In this document: positions 7,858 through 16,447 of the stretch, in pieces | Layout: each line of letters begins with the position of its first letter | Position numbering within the stretch: position 1 is the first letter of the stretch | From: Methylophilaceae bacterium | GTDB lineage: Bacteria; Pseudomonadota; Gammaproteobacteria; Burkholderiales; Methylophilaceae | DNA length: 64,000 nt | Reading direction: 5' to 3' | NCBI GenBank assembly: GCA_027488395.1 | Contig: JAIYBT010000015.1 | Location: 52,679 to 116,678 of the forward strand | Notes under the pieces: model-generated | The model's input: the letters and a program-made list of their open reading frames with translations, nothing else | Databases searched by the model: none | Told to the model about the DNA's origin: nothing | Position numbers and translations under genes: made by a program

Positions 7858-8619
7858 CTAAGGGCTGACAGGTTTTAGACCGCAAATCGACAGTAGCTGT
7901 TTTTCGAGCTGTTTAAATTGCCCTCCGTTGCCAGTAGCAAAGGCATAGGGATTGCTGCTCAAATACTGGTTGTATGTCACTTGGCGCAAGGTGTATTGCT
8001 TGGATATGCCTTGCGTGCGACATTCGCACGCTTGGGTTACGTTATCAGCACTAAATTGTTGTGCGCAAGCCGTGTTTAAACGGGTGACCTCAGCGGCACT
8101 CCAAGCGGCAACCGCTTGTGTTTGTTGGTCAGCGCGCGCTTGCGTGAGCATGGCATACATCAGTTCGACACTGGCACGCAATTTACCCAGTTCTGCCGTT
8201 TGCAACTCTTCTTTGGCTTTTGGTTGGATGTGTTGCGCATCCACATTCAATACCGCTTCTAATTGCGTCTGGGCAGGAATCGCATAGCCTTGTGCCGCCA
8301 ACATAATTTGTTTGGCAGGTTGCGCGTCTAAAAGGGCTTGCGCTTCGGCAATGTCACTCGCAGGTAAGTTAAGAACCCACTTTGCCTGACAAGGCTCTGC
8401 TTGAACTAGCTGCATATGCCCGATGATCAATTGATCACTGACAGCATCGGCAAACGCTGGCGGAATCCGTTGCGTCATATAACTGATTTCACGCTCGGCT
8501 AGCGTTTTGAGGGCACCAGCATCTAAACATGCATGTGCCGTTGGTAGCGCACTCATCAAGCACAAAGCCAATAGCCAACGTAGGTTTAGGTGGTTCAAGC
8601 GGTTTAAAGCGTTTTGCAT
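7858..8619 (-). CDS. exported protein of unknown function
   Basis: A 253-residue protein that I do not recognise. The start at 8619 has AGGAG seven bases upstream and gives a good signal peptide (RWLLALCLMSALPTAHA, then Cys). The mature part is largely helical and glutamine/alanine rich, with cysteines near the N-terminus and a C-terminal group (NTACAQQF, QACECRT, LSICGLKP) that may form disulphides in the periplasm. A longer reading to 8682 would place a poorly shaped extension before the signal peptide. It lies downstream of pqqA on the same strand but is separated by a hairpin, so co-transcription is doubtful. Confidence 0.7.
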   Translation of the reverse strand: MQNALNRLNHLNLRWLLALCLMSALPTAHACLDAGALKTLAEREISYMTQRIPPAFADAVSDQLIIGHMQLVQAEPCQAKWVLNLPASDIAEAQALLDAQPAKQIMLAAQGYAIPAQTQLEAVLNVDAQHIQPKAKEELQTAELGKLRASVELMYAMLTQARADQQTQAVAAWSAAEVTRLNTACAQQFSADNVTQACECRTQGISKQYTLRQVTYNQYLSSNPYAFATGNGGQFKQLEKQLLSICGLKPVSP

Positions 8620-8673
8620 GGATAAGCTCCTGTTAACCCAGCTTTGAACCCATGACAGTGAAAAAGGTTTAGC

Positions 8674-8767
8674 CATGACCATGATTTATTTAGGGAAATT
8701 TAATAAGTGTGTATTAACCAATGGTCATGCACGGTGATTGAGACATCACCATAGATGCGCGTCTATG
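8674..8767. repeat. cluster of inverted repeats between pqqA and the exported-protein gene
   Basis: Three inverted repeats lie close together: CATGACCAT (8674-8682) with ATGGTCATG (8721-8729); GGTGAT (8733-8738) with ATCACC (8745-8750); and CATAGA (8750-8755) with TCTATG (8762-8767). No T-run follows any of them on the minus strand. They may structure the leader of the exported-protein gene or act as protein-binding sites. Confidence 0.4.
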
Positions 8768-8835
8768 CTAAGTCATCGCTGTGAACGCACCCTGTTTGAA
8801 AACATCTGCGTGACAGTGGCAGGCGTTAAAATGAC

Positions 8836-8858
8836 AACGGGCGCATATAGCGCCCGTT
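8836..8858 (-). terminator. hairpin terminator downstream of pqqA
   Basis: A perfect 9-bp stem AACGGGCGC / GCGCCCGTT with a 5-base loop, 17 bases after the pqqA stop. On the minus strand a short TTTT run follows a few bases later. It is a likely terminator or 3' stabilising hairpin of the pqqA transcript. Confidence 0.7.
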
Positions 8859-8875
8859 AAATACATAAGAACAAA

Positions 8876-8947
8876 TTATTTGTTCATTACGTACATCGTT
8901 ACTTCGAAACCGAAACGCATTTCAGTAGCAGCTGGTTTTGTCCACAT
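8876..8947 (-). CDS. pqqA: PqqA, precursor peptide of coenzyme PQQ (orphan copy)
   Basis: A 23-residue peptide beginning MWTKPAATEMRFGFEVTMYV and ending MNK. The conserved Glu15 and Tyr19 of the PqqA family lie in FEVTMY. These two residues are crosslinked by PqqE and become the carbon skeleton of pyrroloquinoline quinone, the cofactor of methanol and glucose dehydrogenases. AAGGAGA lies just before the ATG. A hairpin terminator follows and no pqqB, C, D or E is present in the window. This is therefore a stand-alone copy whose maturation enzymes must be encoded elsewhere. Extra pqqA copies are known in methylotrophs. The identification is confident, and whether it is the main copy is unknown. 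Confidence 0.95.
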   Translation of the reverse strand: MWTKPAATEMRFGFEVTMYVMNK

Positions 8948-9076
8948 AGTGATTTCTCCTTAATCTTTAAATTCGCTTTAGCTGATTGCTATCACGTGAT
9001 GTCATATTAAACAGTGACCGCAAACGTGTCGTGATGAAAACCCGCGACAGTCCTTCATGATTTTCATGAGTATCGA
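8948..9076. other. pqqA upstream region
   Basis: This 129-base space contains the minus-strand ribosome site of pqqA and a perfect 10-bp palindrome ATCACGTGAT at 8991-9000, about 45 bases before the pqqA start. That is a plausible operator position. The AT-rich run between them could hold the promoter, but no clear -35/-10 pair stands out. Confidence 0.4.
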
Positions 9077-11323
9077 CTAATTGCCCGCTAAGCCGCACCA
9101 TTGCTTGATTTGACGGATTGCACGACGCCAGCCTTTACGGCCAATGGTGCGCTTCAGCGTGACTTTAAAATCGTATAGATAAAACGGCCATAACATCGAT
9201 GCCTGCAAGCGCGTGCCCGACCCCGCAAGGTAATGTTGCAACACGCGCTTGCGCCCAGACCAGTGCAGTTTATTTAAGGCACGGGTTAAATCTGCCAAGC
9301 CCAGCTTGCGTGGCACCCCCTTAGGATAGGCATGCAACCGTGCCGTATCAATTAAAACAAAGCGTATATCCGTTTCGTGACGTTGCACCAAAATATTGCC
9401 GCCCGAAAAATCACGGAAATAAATACCTGCGCCATGCATATGCGCGCTAAATCTGGCAAAGGCGCGGTAAAGGGTTTCGTGAGTCACACCCTTAAACTGT
9501 TGCGCACCCTGACTAAACGCCACAAAGGCCTCTGAAATGGCAAAGTCATGTTGCACAAATTCACAAATATAAAAATTTTTGCGCAACGTTGGGTCATTGC
9601 GGTGCTCAAAAAAAGCCACTGGCATGGCTGTCCCCACACCGCGCCGCATCAATTCCATCGCGCCATTCCAGCTACGTTTGGCTTTGCTGGGTTTTAAGCG
9701 ATCTAACCATTGTTTATGCCAATGCATGGTGATGGGCTGTTTAACGGTCACGCGCCGCTCGGGTTGACGCGGGTCGGGCATCGGCCAAATGGCATTACGC
9801 GCATGCCGTAATGCAGCTTGTTTGCTAGGCGCCTTTAAACGCTCGGGATGCCAAGCTTGCCATAACATGGCTGCCTCAGTGGCATCTTTAGCCAGTAGCA
9901 TGCCGCGCCACTCACCTTCTTCTATCGGAAAATAAGTGCGGCCTGCCACATGTTGGTCAATCACCGTTCCAGTCAATGGGGAGTTCACTGGCAAGCACTC
10001 GATCACGGTGCCTAACGGCCATGTCAGATACATAGGCGACTCTGTCACCAACGCAGCATGCACGATGGGTACGCCATCACGATCAAACAGTTGCGCTTGC
10101 GCAAGCGTCTCTGCGCTATACAGGTGTTTGAGGTGTGCGCATTGACCGTTAATGGTCCATGCGATATGCACCTCACGGTCATGCTGACGTAAATGATGCA
10201 ACTCTAAGCCCGCTTGGCTGGCAATCGCCGCCACATACTGCGCACCATTGAGCCAATGCACTACGGTTTTAAACGCAGCAAAGCTCGGGTGTTGTCGATA
10301 TTGATTGGGCTCGCCATCCGCAGAGGCATAATAGGCCACGCGCTCTAACGCTGGATAAGTGGCATCGCTTAAACCATCATCAATCAAGCCCTCTCGGTGG
10401 CAAATCATCGCCCCCCAATTGGCCTGTGTCACCGCGCCTGAAGCTGCCAGCAAAGTAAAATAGCGGGTTAAATAGTCTGCTTGTTTTTGCGCACCCGCAG
10501 GCAGTTGCCGTTGAATACGGTAAATCGCCCAAAAAGCCACCGATGACACCAATTTAGGCACACCGCGTTCAGCACCGATTTTTTGCATTAAACGTGCTTT
10601 TTTAATCAGGTTATAACGCAGTGCGCGCGCCCAACGATATTTTAAAATCCTAAAGTCGTATAACTCAGGTTGGATCACACGCTCGACAAACAGATTATTA
10701 CTGTGCAAATCAGGCAATTGCTGTTGTTGGCCGAGCAGGTTGAGCACCGTGACATTATATAAAGGCTCAAAATCTTGTAAATTAGGCCCAATCACTGTTA
10801 ACTGGTGGGCTTTAGCCATGCGGTAGGCGGTGTCCCAAGCCTGTAAAAATCCCGGTAGGCTGTAGCCTGACCATTTTTTGCGATTGATGGTGTTGCCAAT
10901 TTCAACCGCCACAATTTGAGCAGCACATTGGTCGAGCACCGATGACACGAATTGTTGCCAGCCTTGATTTGCCTCAGCGTTTGGCATGCGTTTTGCGTCG
11001 GTGAGCGGCTGTACTAAGTGCAATACCACTTGGAAATGTTCATGATGCAAGCGCGTTATCAAGCGCGTTTGATGCACACGCGCAGTATCATCGCTGACAT
11101 CCACCCGCACCCGTTTGACCCCTAACTGGCGCAATGCCTGCAACACCACCTCATCGATAGCAGGGTCAACGTTGCTCGCCACACAAATACCGATAAAATC
11201 GTCGGCGAGACGATGGTTAGGCGTTGCTAAATGGCTATTGGCTAAACGCAAGCCGCCACCGGCGATATAACGCAGACCTTGCCAAATCACCTGACGGGTT
11301 AATAATGAGGGAGATGCGCGCAC
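9077..11323 (-). CDS. fusion of glycosidase-like domain and LPS-kinase (WaaP/KdkA-like) domain
   Basis: A 748-residue protein that joins two units. Residues about 40-340 look like a TIM-barrel glycoside-hydrolase-like domain (FIGICVASNVDP, VKRVRVDVSDD, IVAVEIGNTINRKKWSGYS), with a possible acid/base Glu in VEIGN. The C-terminal part, about 560-740, is a lipopolysaccharide-kinase-like fold: HMHGAGIYFRDFSGGNILV with Asp638 and Asn643, and VLIDTAR with Asp659 as metal ligand. No signal peptide or membrane segment is evident. It follows the LtaS-like gene by 10 bases, forming a two-gene operon. A role in phosphorylating or building a cell-surface glycan is inferred. The barrel may be binding-only. 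Confidence 0.72.
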   Translation of the reverse strand: MRASPSLLTRQVIWQGLRYIAGGGLRLANSHLATPNHRLADDFIGICVASNVDPAIDEVVLQALRQLGVKRVRVDVSDDTARVHQTRLITRLHHEHFQVVLHLVQPLTDAKRMPNAEANQGWQQFVSSVLDQCAAQIVAVEIGNTINRKKWSGYSLPGFLQAWDTAYRMAKAHQLTVIGPNLQDFEPLYNVTVLNLLGQQQQLPDLHSNNLFVERVIQPELYDFRILKYRWARALRYNLIKKARLMQKIGAERGVPKLVSSVAFWAIYRIQRQLPAGAQKQADYLTRYFTLLAASGAVTQANWGAMICHREGLIDDGLSDATYPALERVAYYASADGEPNQYRQHPSFAAFKTVVHWLNGAQYVAAIASQAGLELHHLRQHDREVHIAWTINGQCAHLKHLYSAETLAQAQLFDRDGVPIVHAALVTESPMYLTWPLGTVIECLPVNSPLTGTVIDQHVAGRTYFPIEEGEWRGMLLAKDATEAAMLWQAWHPERLKAPSKQAALRHARNAIWPMPDPRQPERRVTVKQPITMHWHKQWLDRLKPSKAKRSWNGAMELMRRGVGTAMPVAFFEHRNDPTLRKNFYICEFVQHDFAISEAFVAFSQGAQQFKGVTHETLYRAFARFSAHMHGAGIYFRDFSGGNILVQRHETDIRFVLIDTARLHAYPKGVPRKLGLADLTRALNKLHWSGRKRVLQHYLAGSGTRLQASMLWPFYLYDFKVTLKRTIGRKGWRRAIRQIKQWCGLAGN

Positions 11324-11333
11324 TTAAAACACC

Positions 11334-13346
11334 CTATTCCGGCAAGCGATAGCGTTGCTCTTGGTATAACAATGCTGGCAACAAGGCATTGGCAAGCGCG
11401 GTTTCGGTGAGTGGCATGGCATTGGCGGGTGGCGGTTGATTGACCAAGGTTTTATGTGCAACGTCATAATGGGCAAACGCGGGTGGTTGCCCCTCACGCA
11501 GCACCACCACTTGGTTGTCATTGGCGCTTTGCCCAGTTTGCACCATCCAGCCAAAGTTATAGTTGTATTGCATCATGGCGCGGCCGCGATAATCGGCATC
11601 CAACGCACTTAAATCATGCCCAGTCATAGGGTGTTGTGCACGCACCCCCATCAACGACAACATGGTCACGGGCAAATCAATTTGGCTGGCAATCGCATCA
11701 ATGGTCTTAGGCGTAATGGCACCGCCTAAAATCAGTGCGGGAATATGAAAATGCTCCACTGGCACCAATGCATTTCCGCGCACGCGAATGTCATGGTCGG
11801 CGACAATTAAAAACACCGTATCTTGCCAGTAAGGGCTGGCTTTGGCTTTTTTAATAAATTCACCAATTGCGTAATCGGCGTATTTGACTGCGTTGTTATC
11901 GGTGGCTTTCGGTTGCTCGAAGAGTGTAATCCGCCCATCGGGAAACTCAAATGGCGCATGGTTAGACGAGCTAAAGGCGAGGGTAAAAAACGGTTTGCCA
12001 CTGGCATGGTGCGCAAGTAATTGGGCATGGGTTTTATTCAGTAAGTCTTCATCCGAAACGCCCCAACTGGCAACAAATTGGGGGTTTTTAAACTGCGGCT
12101 GATCTATGATGTGTTGAAACCCATTGCCCATAAAAAAGCGACGCATATTGTCAAAATGCGATTCCCCGCCATAAATAAACTCCGTCAAATACCCTTGTTT
12201 GGCCAACAGGCTTGCCAAACTAAAAAAGTTTTTTTGGCTTAAATCTAACTTCACCGTGCTATCGGCGGGCGTTGGTTGAAAGCCTGTCACCACCGCCTCG
12301 ATGCCACGCACCGAACGCGTACCAGTGGCATACATTTGGGTAAACCAAATGCCTTCTGCTTTTAATTGCTCTAAATTAGGGGTCACTGGTTTGCCACCCA
12401 GAGAGGCAACAAAGCCCGCGCCTAAACTCTCTTGCAACAAAATCACTAAATTCAATGGCTTATCACGCTTTACCGACGGCACTAACGTGGTTAAGGTAGG
12501 GATGTCAGTGTTTTTGGCCCCAGTCAGCGTAAAGACGGTTTCGCGTGGCAGTTTGCCGTAAATCGCACTAGATTTAGCCTCATGTTGCAAGCTATAAGCG
12601 GCATAAAACACCGAGTAACTTGAATTGAGAATCAGGCTATTGACCATGCTGTCTTGCGTGATGGCAAACAACGCAGGATTGGCGGGGCGATGTGTCAAGC
12701 TAGAACGGATGCCAAATAACACGCAGACCATCAGCACAGGCCACACCAACCATAGCTTGCGATTAGACCACGACGTTTGTGTTGGCTGCCATGCGCTCAA
12801 TAAGCGTTGCAAAGCAAACACAGTAATCAGCGTGACCAGCAAGCTTGTAAAAATTTCAAGCTTAAAGCCTTGCCACAACATGCCAAATACCTCATGTGGG
12901 TATTTGAGATACTCAACAAATATGCGATTGGGGCGCACATCGTATTCGTGGATAAACCCAGGGGTGGCGGCCTCCATAAACACCAGTAATAACAAAGCTA
13001 AAAATACCCAGAGCAAGCTTAAGCGACGCCACCAGCGAAACCCCGCCGAGTGAGCCAATATGGGGGCTACCAATAAGGGCATCAACGCCAGCAAACCCAG
13101 CTCAATCAGATCAACACGCACTCCCTGCAATAAAATAGCGCCTAATTCACCGGTGGCTGTTACTCGGTCAAACTGCCAGAGTATCAAGCCTAAGCGACTG
13201 ATACTCAACACAATTAAGCCCACTACATACAACACCACAAACGGCGCAAACGGGCCTAAGCGTTGCGCAAAATGCCATAAGCGTTGAACAATACGCGAAG
13301 GTGGTGTGGCTGAAATCGTCATAAATAAAGTCGTTGGCGCAGGCAT
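11334..13346 (-). CDS. LTA synthase family (alkaline-phosphatase-fold) membrane enzyme
   Basis: A 670-residue protein with about five N-terminal membrane segments (residues 33-225) and a periplasmic sulfatase/LtaS-type domain. Metal and nucleophile motifs are visible: NLVILLQESLGAGFV (Glu306), MYATGTRSVRGIEAV (nucleophile Thr341 or Thr343), VADHDIRVRGN, and HIPALILG. Such enzymes move phosphoglycerol or phosphoethanolamine from phospholipids to glycans or lipid A-like acceptors. The GTRSVRG form is common in Gram-negative homologues of OpgB/LtaS type. The kinase fusion gene follows closely, suggesting joint decoration of an envelope glycan. The acceptor is unknown. An alternative start at codon 9 is possible, since neither start has a clear ribosome site. 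Confidence 0.85.
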   Translation of the reverse strand: MPAPTTLFMTISATPPSRIVQRLWHFAQRLGPFAPFVVLYVVGLIVLSISRLGLILWQFDRVTATGELGAILLQGVRVDLIELGLLALMPLLVAPILAHSAGFRWWRRLSLLWVFLALLLLVFMEAATPGFIHEYDVRPNRIFVEYLKYPHEVFGMLWQGFKLEIFTSLLVTLITVFALQRLLSAWQPTQTSWSNRKLWLVWPVLMVCVLFGIRSSLTHRPANPALFAITQDSMVNSLILNSSYSVFYAAYSLQHEAKSSAIYGKLPRETVFTLTGAKNTDIPTLTTLVPSVKRDKPLNLVILLQESLGAGFVASLGGKPVTPNLEQLKAEGIWFTQMYATGTRSVRGIEAVVTGFQPTPADSTVKLDLSQKNFFSLASLLAKQGYLTEFIYGGESHFDNMRRFFMGNGFQHIIDQPQFKNPQFVASWGVSDEDLLNKTHAQLLAHHASGKPFFTLAFSSSNHAPFEFPDGRITLFEQPKATDNNAVKYADYAIGEFIKKAKASPYWQDTVFLIVADHDIRVRGNALVPVEHFHIPALILGGAITPKTIDAIASQIDLPVTMLSLMGVRAQHPMTGHDLSALDADYRGRAMMQYNYNFGWMVQTGQSANDNQVVVLREGQPPAFAHYDVAHKTLVNQPPPANAMPLTETALANALLPALLYQEQRYRLPE

Positions 13347-13471
13347 GGATGAAAGGTGGTGATTATAACGAGATTATGCGCAGTTGCATCGCACACCGCG
13401 CATGCGCTTCGCTATGCACACAGGCAACGGTGTCTGTGCTCAATCGTCGCCAAGCCTAAAGCTGGCAGGGA

Positions 13472-13876
13472 TTAGATCAGCGCAAACAACCAGCGATGCA
13501 ATAAGCGGCCGGGGGCAAACGCCAATAAGCCCGCGAGCCAGATACCCCCTAGATATAAACCCAGCATGAGCGTGCGGTGTTGTTGAATCTGCCCACGGCG
13601 CGCCGCGCGATAGGCCAACGGCACAGTGACTAATACCAACACACTTAAGCCATGTATCCAACCCACATGGCCTAACCACGTTGGGCCAACTTGCGCGCTG
13701 ATGGTGAAACTGAGGCACGCGGTGAGCGCCATCAGGCCTAAATACAAACGCCCCAACAAACGGTGCATAGCGGTGCCTTTTCGCATAGCCATGAGCCACG
13801 TCCCCAACAGCGCTGCGGGGAGTACCGTCAGCAGATGCGCCCAAACGAAGGGCGATACAGAGGCAATTGTGTGCAT
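13472..13876 (-). CDS. DUF2306-like small membrane protein
   Basis: A 134-residue protein with four hydrophobic segments, similar to DUF2306 proteins. The pattern KGTAMHRLLGRLYLGLMALTA, then HGLSVLVLVTVPLAYRAARRGQIQQHRTLMLGLYLGG and FAPGRLLHRWLF is characteristic, with conserved histidines and glycines that may bind haem or metal. The function of the family is unknown. AAGGG precedes the ATG at 13876. It is the last gene of the run arsR-aas-amidohydrolase-lplT, 28 bases after lplT, and may belong to that operon. Confidence 0.7.
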   Translation of the reverse strand: MHTIASVSPFVWAHLLTVLPAALLGTWLMAMRKGTAMHRLLGRLYLGLMALTACLSFTISAQVGPTWLGHVGWIHGLSVLVLVTVPLAYRAARRGQIQQHRTLMLGLYLGGIWLAGLLAFAPGRLLHRWLFALI

Positions 13877-13904
13877 CAAAAACCCTTAAGTGAGCGGTTG
13901 GCGT

Positions 13905-15233
13905 TTAGCGCTTGCCGCCATACTTGCGCACATAAGCCAATAAACGTTGCCAGTATTCTGGTTGCCGCAGACACAAATAGCCAGCCACCAGCACATTGAC
14001 CCCAGCCGTCAACGCAAACAGTTGCGGAATACTGAAACCTAGCCCAAATAACCACACCGAGCAAGCGGCCGATGCCACCATAAAGAGCGCATTCATAATA
14101 TTATTGGCCGCAATTACCCGCGATTCATAACCCGCTGGCGCACGGCTTTGCAACAGCACATACAAAGGCACAATATATAAGCCACCACACACACCCAACA
14201 AGCCTACATCCAGTAACATACGCCCGTAATCGACCATGCTGACCGCTTGCAAGCCTAGGTCAGGGTGCACGTGTAACTGTGCGTGGATCGCTGCCGTAAT
14301 CGTGGCAAAATCCCAAGTAAATAACGACATCCCCAGCGCGCCTATCATCACTAAGCCGAGTTCTTGCTCGCCATGTGACAGCTTTTCACACCATAACGAG
14401 CCCACCCCCACGCCCACCGAAAACAGCGCCAGCAAAGAAATAAAATCGCGCTCACTGCCCATCAATACTTGTTTGGCTAAATGTGGAAATTGCGCAAGCA
14501 AAGTGGCACCAAAAAACCAAAACCAAGAAATCGCCACGATGGCGACCCATAAAGTTTGCTGCGCCCAAAACAAGCGCACGTTGCTCAAGGTTTCGGTGAC
14601 GGGGTTCCAGTTGATGCGCATGCTAGGCACCATGGCGGGGGTGCGTGGAATCCGTCGGCTACAGGCATAGCCCAAGCCCGCGATGGTCAGCACGCAGGCA
14701 CTCACGAGAAATGCGGGTTGATCTAGACTGCCTAACCACGCACCCAGTATTTGGCCTAACAAAATCGAGACAAAACTACCCATCTCCACCATACCATTGC
14801 CGCCAGTGAGTTCGTGCGGTGCCAATTGCTGGGGTAAATAAGCGTATTTCACTGGCCCAAACAGGGTGGAATGTAGCCCCATTAAAAATAAAGCCAAGGC
14901 AAGTACACTTAATTGCTGATAAAAAAAGCCAATACTGGCAAACAGCATAATGCCGATTTCTAGCACTTTCACCGCGCGGATAATGCGAGATTTTTCGTAT
15001 TTATCGGCAAGCTGGCCAGCGGTAGCCGAAAACAAAAAAAACGGCAAAATAAATAAACCCGGCAGTAACGTTGCCAACACACTGCCATCGAGTTGCGTAA
15101 AACGCTCAGTATGAAATGCCACTTGCGTGATCAATGCTGTTTTAAACACATTATCGTTAAAAGCGCCTAAACTTTGCGTCCAAAAAAAGGGGCCAAACCT
15201 AGGCTGATGTAATAACTGAAAGGATGTATTCAT
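13905..15233 (-). CDS. lplT: MFS transporter, LplT-like (lysophospholipid flippase)
   Basis: A 442-residue major-facilitator protein. The N-terminal signature FGPFFWTQSLGAFNDNVFKTALIT matches the LplT branch, whose members flip lysophospholipids inward across the inner membrane for re-acylation by Aas. Further motifs are PFFLFSATAGQLADKYEKS, the MFS loop 2-3 motif, and about eleven to twelve hydrophobic segments. Its start overlaps the amidohydrolase stop by 4 bases, so the two are translationally coupled, and aas lies one gene upstream. Together they can rebuild diacyl phospholipids. The name rests on family and neighbourhood. A general MFS role cannot be excluded. Confidence 0.82.
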   Translation of the reverse strand: MNTSFQLLHQPRFGPFFWTQSLGAFNDNVFKTALITQVAFHTERFTQLDGSVLATLLPGLFILPFFLFSATAGQLADKYEKSRIIRAVKVLEIGIMLFASIGFFYQQLSVLALALFLMGLHSTLFGPVKYAYLPQQLAPHELTGGNGMVEMGSFVSILLGQILGAWLGSLDQPAFLVSACVLTIAGLGYACSRRIPRTPAMVPSMRINWNPVTETLSNVRLFWAQQTLWVAIVAISWFWFFGATLLAQFPHLAKQVLMGSERDFISLLALFSVGVGVGSLWCEKLSHGEQELGLVMIGALGMSLFTWDFATITAAIHAQLHVHPDLGLQAVSMVDYGRMLLDVGLLGVCGGLYIVPLYVLLQSRAPAGYESRVIAANNIMNALFMVASAACSVWLFGLGFSIPQLFALTAGVNVLVAGYLCLRQPEYWQRLLAYVRKYGGKR

Positions 15234-16447
15234 AGGCGCTCAAAAACCCGTCTCGTCTCAAAAACCTCGGGCAACCAAGCTTGCCCATCAATTTGTAGTA
15301 AGCGTTTTAATGCAAAATCATACAGCAGCGGATGATGCCGTTTTAACGTTAATAAAAACGTTTTATGTTGTGCATCTAACCAGCCATTTGCAATCAATGT
15401 GTTGAGATTGGTCAGTGGCATGATGCCTGGTAAAGGATAGTCGGAGCCGTTGACTAATCGCGGATGCCAATCTTGACGCGCGATTAACGTTGGCAACACC
15501 CACGCATGGTTGATCAGTGTGGTGGCAGAAATGTCACCAAACAATAACCCTGCATAAGCTGGGTGATCCATCATGCGTGCAAACAACTCAAAACTACGCA
15601 CGCTGATGCCGCCATGGTCTAGATCTTGATCCATGCCATCACTGGCACAATGCGCAAGAATGACTTTCACGCCTTGGTCGAGTGCTCGTCGCATTTTCAG
15701 CGGATTACCAAACGCTTGTTCGCCACCGGGCACTGCACTCTCTTTACCCGTATGGCTGATGATGGGGATGTTTAAGCGCGCTGCTTGTTGATAAAACGCA
15801 TCACATTTCGGCGACGCGGGATCAATGCCCATGCCCGAGGGTAGCCATTTAACCGCTTTTGCGCCTTGCGCGTGGGCTTCGATCAGTGCATCCACCGCAT
15901 CAGGCCGATAAGGATGGATACTGGCCACCCATTCGTAGCGGGCTGGATTGCGTTGGGCAATCGACGCCGCATAGTGATTCGAAATATGAAAAATAGACTG
16001 CTGTTTTAGCACCTTTCCTTGCGCATCACGGTGCCAATCAAACGCAAACAACATCAACTTCATGCCCACAGGTAGGGTTTGAGTGAGCGCATCCATCCGC
16101 TCCACGGTGCTTTGATCGATCTGTTGTTCATCGGCACAGGTGGCGTTGATATAAAAGGCTTTTTGTAACTTTAGTTGTGGATGTAACCATTCATCCATGG
16201 CTGGGTTAAACCAAGTCTCTTGACTGTGATCGCCCACCCCAACCAAATGCACATGCGCATCCCAGACTTGGTCCGTTTGTATGCCTTGCCACACCCTTTG
16301 CCAGCTCGGGTGCTCGGTCAGCACCGTTGGGAACGTGGTTAAACAAGGATGGGTGAGCCCAGTATCAGGCAAATATTTGCTAACTGGAAAGGCGATACCC
16401 GTGCACATCACTGCACCGCCTGCCAACAAAAACTGGCGGCGATTCAT
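15230..16447 (-). CDS. exported amidohydrolase-2 family protein
   Basis: A 405-residue protein with a twin-arginine-like signal (MNRRQFLLAGGAVMCTGIAF), which suggests export in folded form. The body is an amidohydrolase-type metal-dependent barrel: HVHLVG supplies the HxH motif at strand 1, with KWLPSGMGIDP, IPIISHTGKESAVPGG, VILAHCASDG and NGSDYPLPG as later metal/acid motifs. The substrate is unknown. Its 1-base overlap with aas and 4-base overlap with lplT place it firmly inside the lipid-repair operon, where it could hydrolyse a lipid-derived amide or ester. That role is inference. Confidence 0.78.
   Translation of the reverse strand: MNRRQFLLAGGAVMCTGIAFPVSKYLPDTGLTHPCLTTFPTVLTEHPSWQRVWQGIQTDQVWDAHVHLVGVGDHSQETWFNPAMDEWLHPQLKLQKAFYINATCADEQQIDQSTVERMDALTQTLPVGMKLMLFAFDWHRDAQGKVLKQQSIFHISNHYAASIAQRNPARYEWVASIHPYRPDAVDALIEAHAQGAKAVKWLPSGMGIDPASPKCDAFYQQAARLNIPIISHTGKESAVPGGEQAFGNPLKMRRALDQGVKVILAHCASDGMDQDLDHGGISVRSFELFARMMDHPAYAGLLFGDISATTLINHAWVLPTLIARQDWHPRLVNGSDYPLPGIMPLTNLNTLIANGWLDAQHKTFLLTLKRHHPLLYDFALKRLLQIDGQAWLPEVFETRRVFERL

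Noticed and set aside
9006..9062. Possible 18-residue minus-strand ORF upstream of pqqA
   Set aside because: No ribosome site and no resemblance to PqqA; ordinary chance ORF.
13440..13844. 134-residue minus-strand ORF overlapping the DUF2306-like gene
   Set aside because: The alternative frame at 13472-13876 has the clear membrane protein pattern and a ribosome site; this one is a shadow.
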